64,000 bases of DNA from positions 1 through 64,000 of the forward strand of contig JAGXFW010000022.1 in NCBI GenBank assembly GCA_024637035.1. Direction: 5' to 3'. Made by a program: the position numbers and the translations under genes. Origin of the DNA: Actinomycetes bacterium. Its GTDB lineage: Bacteria > Actinomycetota > Thermoleophilia > RBG-16-64-13. The notes under the pieces were generated by a model. The model was not told the origin of the DNA. It did not search any database and worked only from the letters and a program-made list of their open reading frames with translations. How positions within the stretch are numbered: the first letter of the stretch is position 1; every line of letters starts with the position of its first letter. This document shows positions 52,802 to 61,080 of this stretch, piece after piece.

Positions 52802-53611
52802 TCAGCCGTTGGGGCCGTGGTCGTGGTTGGGGCCGTGGCTATGGCCGTGGCCGTGGTCGTGGCGGTAGGAGGTCGCGAGCGGACCGTACGTGCGCTCGAG
52901 CATCTCGGGCGCGAGTACGGAGCTCGGGACGCCTCGGCAGATCAATTCCTTGTTCAAGCACAGCACCTGGTCTGCGTACTTGAAGACCACGTCAAGGTCG
53001 TGAGACACCATCAGCACCGTCAGGTTCCGCAGGTGCTGGAGGTCGTGAATGAGTTCGTAGAACGTCTCTTCCCCCGAGACGTCGACACCCGCGGCGGGTT
53101 CGTCGAGGAACAGCAGCTCGGGGTCCGTGAGGAGTGCGTATGCCAGGAGCACGCGTTGGAGTTCGCCGCCGGAGAGGCGGCCGATGCGACGATCGATGAG
53201 TGACTCAGCCTTCACCAGCTTGAGGGCGTCGTCGATCGTGACGCGGCGGCCTTTCCGTCCGAACCAGAATCCGCTCCGCTTCAGTCGAAGCAGGAGGATC
53301 TCGTGAACGGTGATCGGGAAGGTGCGGTCGAAATCGAGGTGCTGCGGCATATAACCCACCCGGTCGCTCACCTGTCCCAGGTCGTGATAGTCCCGGCCGA
53401 AGATGGTCACGTCTCCGGATCGAGCGGGCACCAATCCGAGGATGGTGCGCATCAGCATCGTCTTGCCCGCCCCGTTCGGTCCGATGATCATCGCGATCTC
53501 GCCCGCGTCCACGGCGAACGAGACCTGCTCGAAGATCGGGACACCGCCAAGAGCCAGGGTCAGGTCTTCCACCACGAGGACCGCATCGGGATGGAGGTCG
53601 GCGCTACCCAC
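52802..53611 (-). CDS. znuC: Zinc/manganese ABC transporter ATP-binding protein with His-rich tail
   Basis: 269 aa from GTG, whose codon overlaps the end of the binding-protein gene by 8 bases. Walker A GPNGAGKTM, Q-loop YMPQHLDFD, signature LSGGELQRVLLAYALL, Walker B LLFLDEPAAGVD, H-loop VSHDL. The last roughly 20 residues are HDHGHGHSHGPNHDHGPNG, a His-Gly-Asp tract fit for metal binding; such tails on the ATPase are uncommon. Part of the Zur-led operon. Confidence 0.93.
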   Translation of the reverse strand: MGSADLHPDAVLVVEDLTLALGGVPIFEQVSFAVDAGEIAMIIGPNGAGKTMLMRTILGLVPARSGDVTIFGRDYHDLGQVSDRVGYMPQHLDFDRTFPITVHEILLLRLKRSGFWFGRKGRRVTIDDALKLVKAESLIDRRIGRLSGGELQRVLLAYALLTDPELLFLDEPAAGVDVSGEETFYELIHDLQHLRNLTVLMVSHDLDVVFKYADQVLCLNKELICRGVPSSVLAPEMLERTYGPLATSYRHDHGHGHSHGPNHDHGPNG

Positions 53612-54689
53612 CGGTCGCGCCCCCGAGCGCTTCCACGAACGTCTGGGTGTTGTCGCGCATGAGTTCCTCGTACATGGCGGGGGAGAGCGAACTCCCCTCG
53701 GGATCCACCTGGAACACTTCGACACCCGCCTCCCGGGCTAGCGCTTCTGCCGCGCGAGGGGAGAATTGCGGCTCGGAGAACACGGCCCGCACACCCAGCT
53801 CGCGCACGGTCTTGACGAGGCTCGCAAGATACTGCGGTGGGGGCTCCTTGCCGGGGGACTCGGCGATCACCGCCGCCTGTTCCAAGCCGTATGCCCGGGC
53901 GTAGTAGAGAAAGGCGCTGTGAAAGCTCACGAATCGCTTGTTCGGAAGGTCGCTGAGGGCGGTTCCGATCTCCCGATCGAGCTCGGCGAGCCGAGAGTCG
54001 TAGGAAGCGGCTCGCGTACGGTAGTCCGCCGCGTTCCCCGGATCGACCTGTGCGAGTTCGTCGGCGATCACGCCGACCATCAGCCGCGCGTTGGACACGT
54101 CGAGCCACACGTGGGGGTCCACGCCTTCGGGGGCGCTCGCGGCGGTGTCTGCCTGAACTTCGTCGCTTCCCGAGGCCGCCGAGGGCAGCCGCATCGCCTC
54201 ATCTGGGGTCAGGAAGTCGACGCCTCGAGTCGTTTCGACCACGTGAGCTTCGGTGTTGCCCGACGCGGCGACCAGGTCGTCCACCCACGGCTCGAGTCCC
54301 GCTCCATTGATCAGGATGAGATCCGCGTCCGCCACCAAACGGGCCTGAGCGGGGGTGAAGCTCACCTGGTGCGGGGAGGAACCCGGCGGGAGGAGGTTCT
54401 CGAGTCGCACTGAATCGCCCGCCACGTTCGCGGCAAGCGAGTAGATGATCGGCACGGAGGTGACCACCAGGGGCCGGGTGTCTGTCGCGTCCGCTCCGCC
54501 CGCCCCGCTCCCACAGCCCACCAAGAGCGGCAAGAGCACCGACACCGATATCGCGACGCCAAGGACGAGCCGTGCCGTTGCGACGCCGCCCCTGGCGACC
54601 TCGGCGGCGGGGCGGAAGGTGCCTTCTGTAGGCCGGGCGACGCCTCTCGCAAGCCGGGCGACTCGTGGGTCACGCGCCTCAGGCCGCAC
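53604..54689 (-). CDS. znuA: Zinc-binding lipoprotein (ZnuA-type solute-binding protein)
   Basis: 361 aa from GTG (GGAGG 6 bases before) that overlaps the Fur/Zur gene end by 11 bases. Signal region LVLGVAISVSVLLPLLVGC with lipobox Cys, unusually late (about 55 residues). Metal-binding protein features: VTSVPIIYSLAANVAGD, LLPPGSSPHQVSFTPAQARLVADADLILINGAGLEPWVD (first His), VDPHVWLDVSNARLMV (second His), FVSFHSAFLYYARAYGL (third His), and FSEPQFSPRAAEALA. No His-rich loop between strands, so Zn or Mn is possible; the operon argues for Zn. Confidence 0.9.
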   Translation of the reverse strand: MRPEARDPRVARLARGVARPTEGTFRPAAEVARGGVATARLVLGVAISVSVLLPLLVGCGSGAGGADATDTRPLVVTSVPIIYSLAANVAGDSVRLENLLPPGSSPHQVSFTPAQARLVADADLILINGAGLEPWVDDLVAASGNTEAHVVETTRGVDFLTPDEAMRLPSAASGSDEVQADTAASAPEGVDPHVWLDVSNARLMVGVIADELAQVDPGNAADYRTRAASYDSRLAELDREIGTALSDLPNKRFVSFHSAFLYYARAYGLEQAAVIAESPGKEPPPQYLASLVKTVRELGVRAVFSEPQFSPRAAEALAREAGVEVFQVDPEGSSLSPAMYEELMRDNTQTFVEALGGATGG

Positions 54690-55146
54690 CTCGGTCCTCC
54701 GATCGGGTGGCGGCGCAGCGGGAACAGATGCCCTTGAGCACGACCACATGGTCTTGCACCACGCACCCGGCCGCCGCCGCGTGGTCGTCGATGCTCTCGG
54801 TCAGGCCGCAACCTTCGATACGTGTCACGCCCGAGCATCGCACGCACACATGGTGATGGTGGTGCCCGCCGAACTCGTCGGCGAGTTCGTAGCGCCGCGC
54901 GCCGTCGGCAAGGTAGAGGTGGGTGAGGACCCCCGCCTCCTCCATTGATGCCAAGGAGCGATAGAGCGGCGAAAGGTCGGGCCCCACGCCGGTGCGGGCA
55001 CCGAGCTCCTCCACGGTCAGCGCGCAGTCACCCCCGGCGAATTGTTCGAGGATCGTCTTCTTGAGAGAGGTGAGCCGCCGACCTTGAGCCCGTAACTTCC
55101 GGATGGCGGAGTCGAAGCGGATGCGCGATGGGTCGACGTGTGGCAT
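54679..55146 (-). CDS. Fur-family metal regulator (Zur-like)
   Basis: 155 aa. Winged helix: RRLTSLKKTILEQFAGGDCALTVEELGARTGVGPDLSPLYRSLASMEEAGVL, then RRYELADEFGGHHHHHVCVRCSGVTRIEGC with five His and a CxxC, and a second C-terminal CxxC (ICSRCAATR). The structural zinc site and HHHHHVCV metal site are present. First gene of the znu operon with its own operator, hence a Zur role rather than Fur (inference from context). The ATG has a weak Shine-Dalgarno. Confidence 0.93.
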   Translation of the reverse strand: MPHVDPSRIRFDSAIRKLRAQGRRLTSLKKTILEQFAGGDCALTVEELGARTGVGPDLSPLYRSLASMEEAGVLTHLYLADGARRYELADEFGGHHHHHVCVRCSGVTRIEGCGLTESIDDHAAAAGCVVQDHVVVLKGICSRCAATRSEDRGAA

Positions 55147-55165
55147 GTGATTCCATTCCCGACGC

Positions 55166-55212
55166 TATGGTCAATCCATGACCATAATACCCCGAGGTAA
55201 GCGCGCCCTCAA
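55166..55212 (-). promoter_or_regulatory. Promoter and dyad operator of the zur-znu operon
   Basis: On the minus strand TTGAGG (55212-55207), 17 bases, TATTAT (55189-55184). The perfect dyad TATGGTCA-ATCCA-TGACCATA (55166-55186) overlaps the -10 and start site, 20 bases before the fur ATG, so the regulator likely represses its own operon. Confidence 0.8.
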
Positions 55213-55307
55213 GGAGGTCCGCCGACAGTCGGAGCGGGACCGGCTCGAGCGGTGGGCGAAGGGGGCTGTGATAACATTTGCGGTTCGCTGACGGATGAGG
55301 AGGCTTC

Positions 55308-56627
55308 ATGCGGGAGAACTTCGCCGGGTTCCTTCTGCAGCGCCCTGCGGGGACGATCGCAGGTCCGGTGCACATCGACGATACCACGCTGCGCGACGGG
55401 GAACAGACCGCGGGAGTGGTGTTCGCAAACGAGGAAAAGCTGCGAATCGCCAAGCTGCTCGACGAAGTGGGAGTCCATCAGATCGAGGCGGGCATCCCGA
55501 CCATGGGTGGCGCCGAGAAGGAGGCGGTCACCCAGATCGCCGCAATGGACCTGAATTGCAGCATCCTGGCCTGGAATCGCGCCGTCATCGCCGACATCAA
55601 GGCATCCTTGGACTGCGGCGTGGATGCGGTGGCCATATCGATGTCGGCTTCCGACATCCACATAGAGCACAAGCTCCGGCAGAGCCGGGAATGGGTGCTC
55701 GACAGCGTGAAACGGGCCGTGGTCTTCGCGAAGGACCACAACGTCTACGTCTCGGTGAACGCGGAAGACGCCTCCCGGGCCGACATGGAGTTCCTTCTTG
55801 CGTTCGCCCGCACCGCACGCGAGGCGGGCGCAGACCGGGTGCGCTTCTGCGACACCCTGGGCATCCTCGACCCGTTCAGCACATTCATGAAGATCAAGAC
55901 GCTGATCGACGTGGTGGGCATCGACGTGGAGATGCACACGCACAACGATTTCGGCATGGCCACCGCCAATGCGATCGCCGGTATTAAAGCCGGCGCATCG
56001 TACGTGAACACCACCGTGAACGGGTTGGGGGAGAGGGCGGGCAACGCGGCGCTCGAAGAGCTGGCTATGGCGCTCAAGTACATCGAGGGCATGAAGTTGG
56101 GCCTGCGCACCGGCAAGTTCCGCGAACTCTCGGAGTATGTGGCGGCGGCGAGCAACCGCCCCATCCCCACGTGGAAGCCGATCGTGGGAGCCAACCTGTT
56201 CGTGTACGAGTGCGAGAACCGCGCGAACGCCACTATGGTCGACCCTTCCACCTACGAGGTGTTCTCGCCTGAGTCGGTCGGGCTCACGCGACGCTACGTC
56301 TATGGCAAGTACTCCGGCGCCCACTCGTTGAAAGCCAAGTTCAAGGAGCACGACATAGAGCTCACGGACGACGAGGCGGCGATCCTCACCTGTCGCGTGC
56401 GATCGAAGAGCGTTGCGTTGAAGCGCTCTCTCTTCGACGATGAACTCATCGACACCTACCGCTCTGAGATCGGGAGCGTGCGTGAGGAGCTAGAGGGTGG
56501 CGACCGATCCGGCGACGACGGCGACGTCCCGACCGTGACAGCCATGCGCGACGCGGTGGCCGCGATGGAGGCGGTCACCGCAACGAACGCCGTAGCGGCG
56601 CAAGGCGAGGTGAACGATGAGTCGTGA
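55308..56627 (+). CDS. Homocitrate synthase/isopropylmalate synthase family protein, divergent paralogue
   Basis: 439 aa. DRE-TIM barrel: DDTTLRDGEQTAGVVF (catalytic Arg/Asp), VNAEDASR, RVRFCDTLGILDPFS, metal site MHTHNDFGMATANAIAG, GLGERAGNAALEEL. In the C-terminal region the usual FxHESGIHxDG motif is replaced by FVYECENRANATMVDP, while STYEVFSPESVGL and KYSGAHSLKAKF are kept. So the substrate or activation step may differ from ordinary homocitrate synthase. The last 70 residues are acidic/Ala-rich. Its end overlaps the next paralogue by 11 bases. Confidence 0.85.
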   Translation: MRENFAGFLLQRPAGTIAGPVHIDDTTLRDGEQTAGVVFANEEKLRIAKLLDEVGVHQIEAGIPTMGGAEKEAVTQIAAMDLNCSILAWNRAVIADIKASLDCGVDAVAISMSASDIHIEHKLRQSREWVLDSVKRAVVFAKDHNVYVSVNAEDASRADMEFLLAFARTAREAGADRVRFCDTLGILDPFSTFMKIKTLIDVVGIDVEMHTHNDFGMATANAIAGIKAGASYVNTTVNGLGERAGNAALEELAMALKYIEGMKLGLRTGKFRELSEYVAAASNRPIPTWKPIVGANLFVYECENRANATMVDPSTYEVFSPESVGLTRRYVYGKYSGAHSLKAKFKEHDIELTDDEAAILTCRVRSKSVALKRSLFDDELIDTYRSEIGSVREELEGGDRSGDDGDVPTVTAMRDAVAAMEAVTATNAVAAQGEVNDES

Positions 56628-57849
56628 CAGCGACGCGGTGATCAAGGGCGCGTCCAAGACCAACGTGGGCCAGCAGGTGCGGCTGGTAGACACCACGCTT
56701 CGCGACGGGGAACAGACGGCCGGAGTGGTGTTCGCGAACCAGGAGAAGGTACGTATCGCGCGTCTGCTCGACGATATCGGCGTGCACGAGCTCGAAGTGG
56801 GCAGCCCTTGGTTGTGCGAAGAAGAGCGTGACGCCATGCGCGAGATCGTCTCCCTCGAACTCGACGCGCCGACGTTCGCCTTCTGTAGGGCCGACGTGCG
56901 TGACATCGAGTATGCGGCGAGTACGGGCGTCGACGGCGTGGTCATCTCGGCGAGCACGTCGGACAAGCACATCGCGGCGAAGTACGGGAAAGACCGCGCG
57001 TGGGTCTTGGCGCTGGTGCGAGAGACCGTGGACGCAGCCAAGGACGCGGGGCTCACTTTCGTCGTCTCGGCGGAAGACGCCTCGCGCACGGGCATGGACT
57101 TCCTCCTGACCTTCGCCGTTGCCGCGCAGGAGATGGGGGCGGCGCGCTTCAGGTTCTGCGACTCTCTGTCGGTGTTGGATCCTTTCGTCTCGTACCAACG
57201 GATCCAGACGATCGTGGGCACCTTGGACATACCGGTAGAAGTGCACTGCCACAACGACTTCGGCATGGCCACAGCCAACAGCCTGGCCGGCTTGCGGGCC
57301 GGAGCCACCCACGTGACCGTGAGCATCAACGGACTCGGGGAACGCACCGGCAACGCCGCCCTCGAAGAGGTGGTCATGGCGCTCAGACACCTCGACGGGG
57401 TCGAGATAGGGGTTTCCACGGCTCACTTCCGCGAGATCTCGGAGTACGTGGCCCGTGCTTCCAGTCGGGCCATCCCCATCTGGAAGGCGATCGTGGGCAC
57501 GAACGTATTCGCTCACGAGTCGGGCATACACGCCGACGGCATCATCAAGAACCCGCTCACCTACGAGGTGTTCAGCCCCGATGAGGTGGGTCTGGCTCGC
57601 CAACTCGTGGTGGGCAAGCACTCGGGAAGTCGCACGATCCAACACAAGTTCAAAGAATTCGGTATCGATCTGTCCGATCACGAAGCCAACGAGATCCTTG
57701 CGCTGGCCAGGCAGACCTCGATCGAACTGAAGCGCGCGCTCTTTGAGAAGGAGCTGATGTATATCTACCGGGACTTCACGCGGGATAACGAGTTGCGCAT
57801 GGAGCAGGATCGCGTGGGAGTGATGGATGAGACTGAAGACGAAGACTAG
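56617..57849 (+). CDS. Homocitrate synthase-type acyltransferase
   Basis: 410 aa. Complete DRE-TIM set: VDTTLRDGEQTAGVVFAN, VVSAEDASRTG, RFRFCDSLSVLDPF, EVHCHNDFGMATANSLAG, NGLGERTGNAALEEV, and the C-terminal catalytic NVFAHESGIHADGIIKNPLTYEVFSPDEVG with KHSGSRTIQHKF. Condenses acetyl-CoA with 2-oxoglutarate to homocitrate by family knowledge; NifV/AksA-like enzymes accept longer 2-oxo acids. Translation is coupled to the upstream paralogue. With the dehydrogenase downstream it suggests a 2-oxoadipate or longer chain-elongation route, but no homoaconitase lies in the window. Confidence 0.88.
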   Translation: MSRDSDAVIKGASKTNVGQQVRLVDTTLRDGEQTAGVVFANQEKVRIARLLDDIGVHELEVGSPWLCEEERDAMREIVSLELDAPTFAFCRADVRDIEYAASTGVDGVVISASTSDKHIAAKYGKDRAWVLALVRETVDAAKDAGLTFVVSAEDASRTGMDFLLTFAVAAQEMGAARFRFCDSLSVLDPFVSYQRIQTIVGTLDIPVEVHCHNDFGMATANSLAGLRAGATHVTVSINGLGERTGNAALEEVVMALRHLDGVEIGVSTAHFREISEYVARASSRAIPIWKAIVGTNVFAHESGIHADGIIKNPLTYEVFSPDEVGLARQLVVGKHSGSRTIQHKFKEFGIDLSDHEANEILALARQTSIELKRALFEKELMYIYRDFTRDNELRMEQDRVGVMDETEDED

Positions 57850-57888
57850 GCCGCCTGCAAGGTGGGTCGTAAGAGAGGGCGGGATCGC

Positions 57889-58092
57889 ATGAGACCGATG
57901 GTGGTGCATTTCAGTGGTGGAACCGAGGTGACCGTCGAGACCGACGCGGAGCCGTCGGTGGTGTTCGAGGCGCTTTCGGGCGAGGGTGAGTGGCTGGTCG
58001 TGGAAGGTAGCAACGGCGAACGCCATTACCTGGCCATCCGCACCATCGCGTACCTCACCTTCGGGAACAGGAAGGGCGTGGGTTTCGCGTGA
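57889..58092 (+). CDS. Small hypothetical protein (67 aa)
   Basis: ATG 40 bases after the homocitrate synthase stop, with GAGGGCGGGATC upstream. MRPMVVHFSGGTEVTVETDAEPSVVFEALSGEGEWLVVEGSNGERHYLAIRTIAYLTFGNRKGVGFA reads as an all-beta small domain with conserved-looking alternation, without a family match. Likely co-transcribed. Confidence 0.6.
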   Translation: MRPMVVHFSGGTEVTVETDAEPSVVFEALSGEGEWLVVEGSNGERHYLAIRTIAYLTFGNRKGVGFA

Positions 58093-58147
58093 TCTGCCTG
58101 CGGGGCATCGGACTTCTCGTGCGGCTCGGGGCATAGGCTCGACCCGA

Positions 58148-58552
58148 ATGCTGGAATTCGAGCAGAACGAGCAGCTCGACCCCGCCGCTCTCGCGGACTT
58201 CTTTGTGCGACAGGGGTGGAAGGAGCCTGACGGCGCATCCCGCATCGAATGGGTGATCGAAGCGTCTGATGGCTGGGTTGTCTGCTGGCTCGAAGGCGAG
58301 ATGGTCGGCTTCGGACGTACCTTCCGCTTGGATCCGCGGCGCAAGATCATGTTCGACGTACTTGTGGACGAGCGCTTCAGGGCTCTCGGCCTCGTCGAGG
58401 AGATCATGCGGCGGCTGACCCAAGGCGTGTCCGACCTCACCGAGTTCCAGGTGTTTCGGCGCGAACAACAAGCCCCATGGACATTCCTGGGAGCAGCGGG
58501 GCTGCACTACGACGCGCCTGAGGCATCTCCCGACACGTACACAGGCGGCTAG
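58148..58552 (+). CDS. GNAT-like acetyltransferase
   Basis: 134 aa from ATG (no clear Shine-Dalgarno). LDPAALADFFVRQGWKEP at the start, then WVVCWLEGEMVGFGRTFRLDPRRKIMFDVLVDERFRALGLVEEIMRRLTQGV, where VLVDERFRALGLVEEIM stands in the GNAT acetyl-CoA loop position (R-x-x-G-(I/L)-(G/V)), and the end FLGAAGLHYDAPEASPD. The loop has ALGLV instead of GxGxG/A, so activity is uncertain. Substrate unknown. Confidence 0.65.
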   Translation: MLEFEQNEQLDPAALADFFVRQGWKEPDGASRIEWVIEASDGWVVCWLEGEMVGFGRTFRLDPRRKIMFDVLVDERFRALGLVEEIMRRLTQGVSDLTEFQVFRREQQAPWTFLGAAGLHYDAPEASPDTYTGG

Positions 58553-58663
58553 AGCGCTCCCGCCCCTGTGCCGCCCCGGCGCCGGCGCAGCCGCGCCGCC
58601 TGGGGAACGATGATCCACGATCACTGATGAAGTCAAGCTACGCATCGAATGAGGAGGATTTCC

Positions 58664-59677
58664 GTGGGGCACACGGTCACGTGCATACCGGGGGACGGCA
58701 TCGGTCCCGAGATCATGGCAGCCACGAAGGTGGCTGTCGCCGCTACGGGCGTCGACATCACCTGGGTGGATGTCGAGGCGGGCAGCGACGTGATGGAGAA
58801 GTACGGCACGCCCCTTCCGGAGCACGTGCTAGAGTCGCTGCGCGCCACCAAGGTGGGCATCAAAGGCCCCATCACGACTCCTATAGGCTCCGGGTTCCGC
58901 AGCGTCAACGTGGCCCTGCGCAAGGAACTAGACCTCTTCGCCAACCTCCGGCCGGCCGTCACCATCCCCGGTGTGGTCTCCCGTTTCGAGGGCATCGACC
59001 TCGTGGTCGTGCGTGAGAACACCGAAGACCTCTACGCCGGCATCGAGCACATGGTGGGCAAGGACGCCGCCGAGTCGATCAAGATCATCACCCGGGCGGG
59101 GTCTGAGCGCATAGCTCGGTTCGCCTTCGAATACGCCACTCGCGAGGGACGCAAGAAGGTCACGGCTGTCCACAAAGCGAACATCATGAAGCTCAGCGAC
59201 GGCCTCTTCCTGGAGACCGCTACCCAGGTGGCCGCCGACTACCCCGACATCGAGTTCGAAGACCGCATCGTCGACAACATGTGCATGCAACTGGTGCAGA
59301 AGCCGGAACTGTACGACGTGCTCCTGTGCCCCAATCTTTACGGCGATATCGTGAGTGATCTGTGCGCGGGTCTGGTGGGCGGTCTGGGCGTTGCCCCCGG
59401 CGCCAACTTCGGCGTCGAGATCGCGCTCTTCGAGCCCGTGCACGGCTCCGCTCCCAAGTATGCGGGGCAGAACAAGGTGAATCCCACGGCATTGATCCTC
59501 ACCGCGGTCCTGATGCTGCGGCATCTGGGGGAGCGCGTCGCGGCCGACGCCCTGTTCGCCGCGGTCAGGCAAGTCGTTGGCGCGGGCACGGACGTCACCT
59601 ACGACCTGGGCGGCTCAGCCGGCACGTCAGATATGGGCGAAGCCGTGGCCCGGGCGGTGCGCGACATCTTGGCCTAG
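58664..59677 (+). CDS. NAD-type isocitrate/homoisocitrate dehydrogenase
   Basis: 337 aa from GTG with GGAGG 6 bases upstream. Beta-decarboxylating dehydrogenase motifs: [42 protein letters not shown] (the S-x-N-x-x-LR form typical of isocitrate enzymes), [64 protein letters not shown] and [20 protein letters not shown]. The S-x-N argues for isocitrate; position after two homocitrate synthases argues for homoisocitrate. Both are possible. NAD use is inferred from the family type. Confidence 0.88.
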   Translation: MGHTVTCIPGDGIGPEIMAATKVAVAATGVDITWVDVEAGSDVMEKYGTPLPEHVLESLRATKVGIKGPITTPIGSGFRSVNVALRKELDLFANLRPAVTIPGVVSRFEGIDLVVVRENTEDLYAGIEHMVGKDAAESIKIITRAGSERIARFAFEYATREGRKKVTAVHKANIMKLSDGLFLETATQVAADYPDIEFEDRIVDNMCMQLVQKPELYDVLLCPNLYGDIVSDLCAGLVGGLGVAPGANFGVEIALFEPVHGSAPKYAGQNKVNPTALILTAVLMLRHLGERVAADALFAAVRQVVGAGTDVTYDLGGSAGTSDMGEAVARAVRDILA

Positions 59678-59958
59678 GAGGCGTCGCTGCGAGCGTCCCG
59701 CGCGTCCTTCTCCGGTGTCCTTCTTTCGCGCTCGCCCATCGCACCCCGACGGCGCGGCGTCGGATCTCAGCAACCTGGCCGGCTCCGCGGATCGCGGCGG
59801 CGGGCGGAGGGCCGTCTGTGCCGCGTGACAGCACGTGATTCCACTCTTGTGCGATTCTCCACTGCTGTGTGGCCCCGGTCGCGTTTAGGATGGGACCGAA
59901 CCGGAGGTCTCCTCGCTGAGTGCGGGGGTTCCTCCGACGTTCCTACACAGGGGGATCC
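59678..59958. other. Intergenic region before the alanine dehydrogenase-like gene
   Basis: 280 bases, no gene, hairpin or clear promoter recognised. GC-rich, with short shadow frames on both strands. Confidence 0.4.
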
Positions 59959-61080
59959 ATGAGGATCGGTGTGCCGAGAGAAACGGCTCCGGGGGAGACG
60001 CGTGTGTCGCTGCTCCCGGCGGAAGTCTCCGCGCTCGCCGATGCTGGCCACACACTGCTCGTGGAGCACCGCGCCGGGGCGTCTCTCGGTCTGCCCGACG
60101 AAGCCTATTCCAGTGCGGGAGCCTCCATGGTGGGCCGCGACGCCGTCTTTGGCGACGCCGAACTGCTGGTGAAGGTGGAGCCTCCCATGATCGAGGAACT
60201 CCGACTCTTCTCGGGCGGCCAGGTGCTCATGGCCTTCCTCGATCTACCCGCCCGCCCTGGGCTTCGCTCGTCTCTGGCCGAGGCTGGAGTGACCCCCGTG
60301 CCCCTCGAATCGCTCGCCGATGCGGACGGCGGGCTGCCTGTGTTGGCGTCGCAGACCGGTTTGGCCGGTCGGCTTGCTTTTCTCTACGGCATGTACCATC
60401 TGCTCGGTCCTTCGGGCGGCCCTGGGTTCTACGCGGGCGGACTGGCTGGCGTCCGGTCGGCCAAGGTCGCCGTGCTCGGTGGCGGAACGGCGGGTGCGGG
60501 GGCAGCACGGGCGGCCGTGGGTGCCCGCGCTCGTGTGGTGGTGGTGGAAGAGGACGCGGCGGTCGCCGCTCGCCTCGACGAGTCCCTGGGCGGATCAGCC
60601 GAGGTGCTGCTGTCTTCTGAGGCGTCTGTGCGGGCGGCGCTTGCCGGGGCCGATATCGTGCTGGGCTGCGCATGGGTGAAGGGTAGCGTCTCGCCGCGGC
60701 TGGTCGACCGGTCTATGATGGGCATGCTGGCCGACGGTGGTGTGATCGTCGATCTCGCCATACGTACGGGTGGCTGTTTCGAGACAAGCAGACCCACCTC
60801 CTTCGATGACCCCGTGTTCTTGGACGAGGGCGTGAGGCACTTCTGTGTGCCGAACCTCCCGGCGGCGGCGGCCCATCCCGCCACCACCCTCCTTTCGAGG
60901 AGCTTGGTGCCGTGGGTTTTGCGAGCGGCGCAGTCGGGCATCGATCGGATGGGTCCCCCGGGCGGCCCCGACGTGGGTGAGGAGAAGGCAGCGTCGGGCG
61001 GTGTGCGCCACGCTCTTCGAGCATCGAGCGATAGATATTCGAGCGATAGATATTCGACCGGAGGGAGTCTGGATCTGTGA
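59959..61080 (+). CDS. Alanine dehydrogenase/transhydrogenase-like protein lacking the usual active-site His
   Basis: 373 aa from ATG after AGGGGGATCC. N-terminal MRIGVPRETAPGETRVSLLPAEV (pyruvate-binding Arg15), LLVKVEPP with Lys72, and NAD-binding VAVLGGGTAGAGAARAAVG at about 170-190, all as in AlaDH. But at the place of catalytic His96 (FTYLHLA in AlaDH) it has MAFLDLP, Asp95. So it may be a transhydrogenase-alpha-like or altered-specificity enzyme. The last 40 residues are a Ser/Arg tail with a tandem 15-bp repeat. The next gene (potA) overlaps the stop by 4 bases. Confidence 0.8.
   Translation: MRIGVPRETAPGETRVSLLPAEVSALADAGHTLLVEHRAGASLGLPDEAYSSAGASMVGRDAVFGDAELLVKVEPPMIEELRLFSGGQVLMAFLDLPARPGLRSSLAEAGVTPVPLESLADADGGLPVLASQTGLAGRLAFLYGMYHLLGPSGGPGFYAGGLAGVRSAKVAVLGGGTAGAGAARAAVGARARVVVVEEDAAVAARLDESLGGSAEVLLSSEASVRAALAGADIVLGCAWVKGSVSPRLVDRSMMGMLADGGVIVDLAIRTGGCFETSRPTSFDDPVFLDEGVRHFCVPNLPAAAAHPATTLLSRSLVPWVLRAAQSGIDRMGPPGGPDVGEEKAASGGVRHALRASSDRYSSDRYSTGGSLDL
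61026..61055 (+). repeat. 15-bp tandem repeat in the C-terminal tail
   Basis: GAGCGATAGATATTC occurs twice head to tail, giving the peptide SSDRYSSDRYS. A recent small duplication near the 3' end of the alanine dehydrogenase-like gene. Confidence 0.7.

Noticed and set aside
56575-58440. A 621-codon open frame on the minus strand
   Set aside because: Antisense to the homocitrate synthase gene, whose TIM-barrel motifs are plain. High-GC third positions make the opposite frame open.
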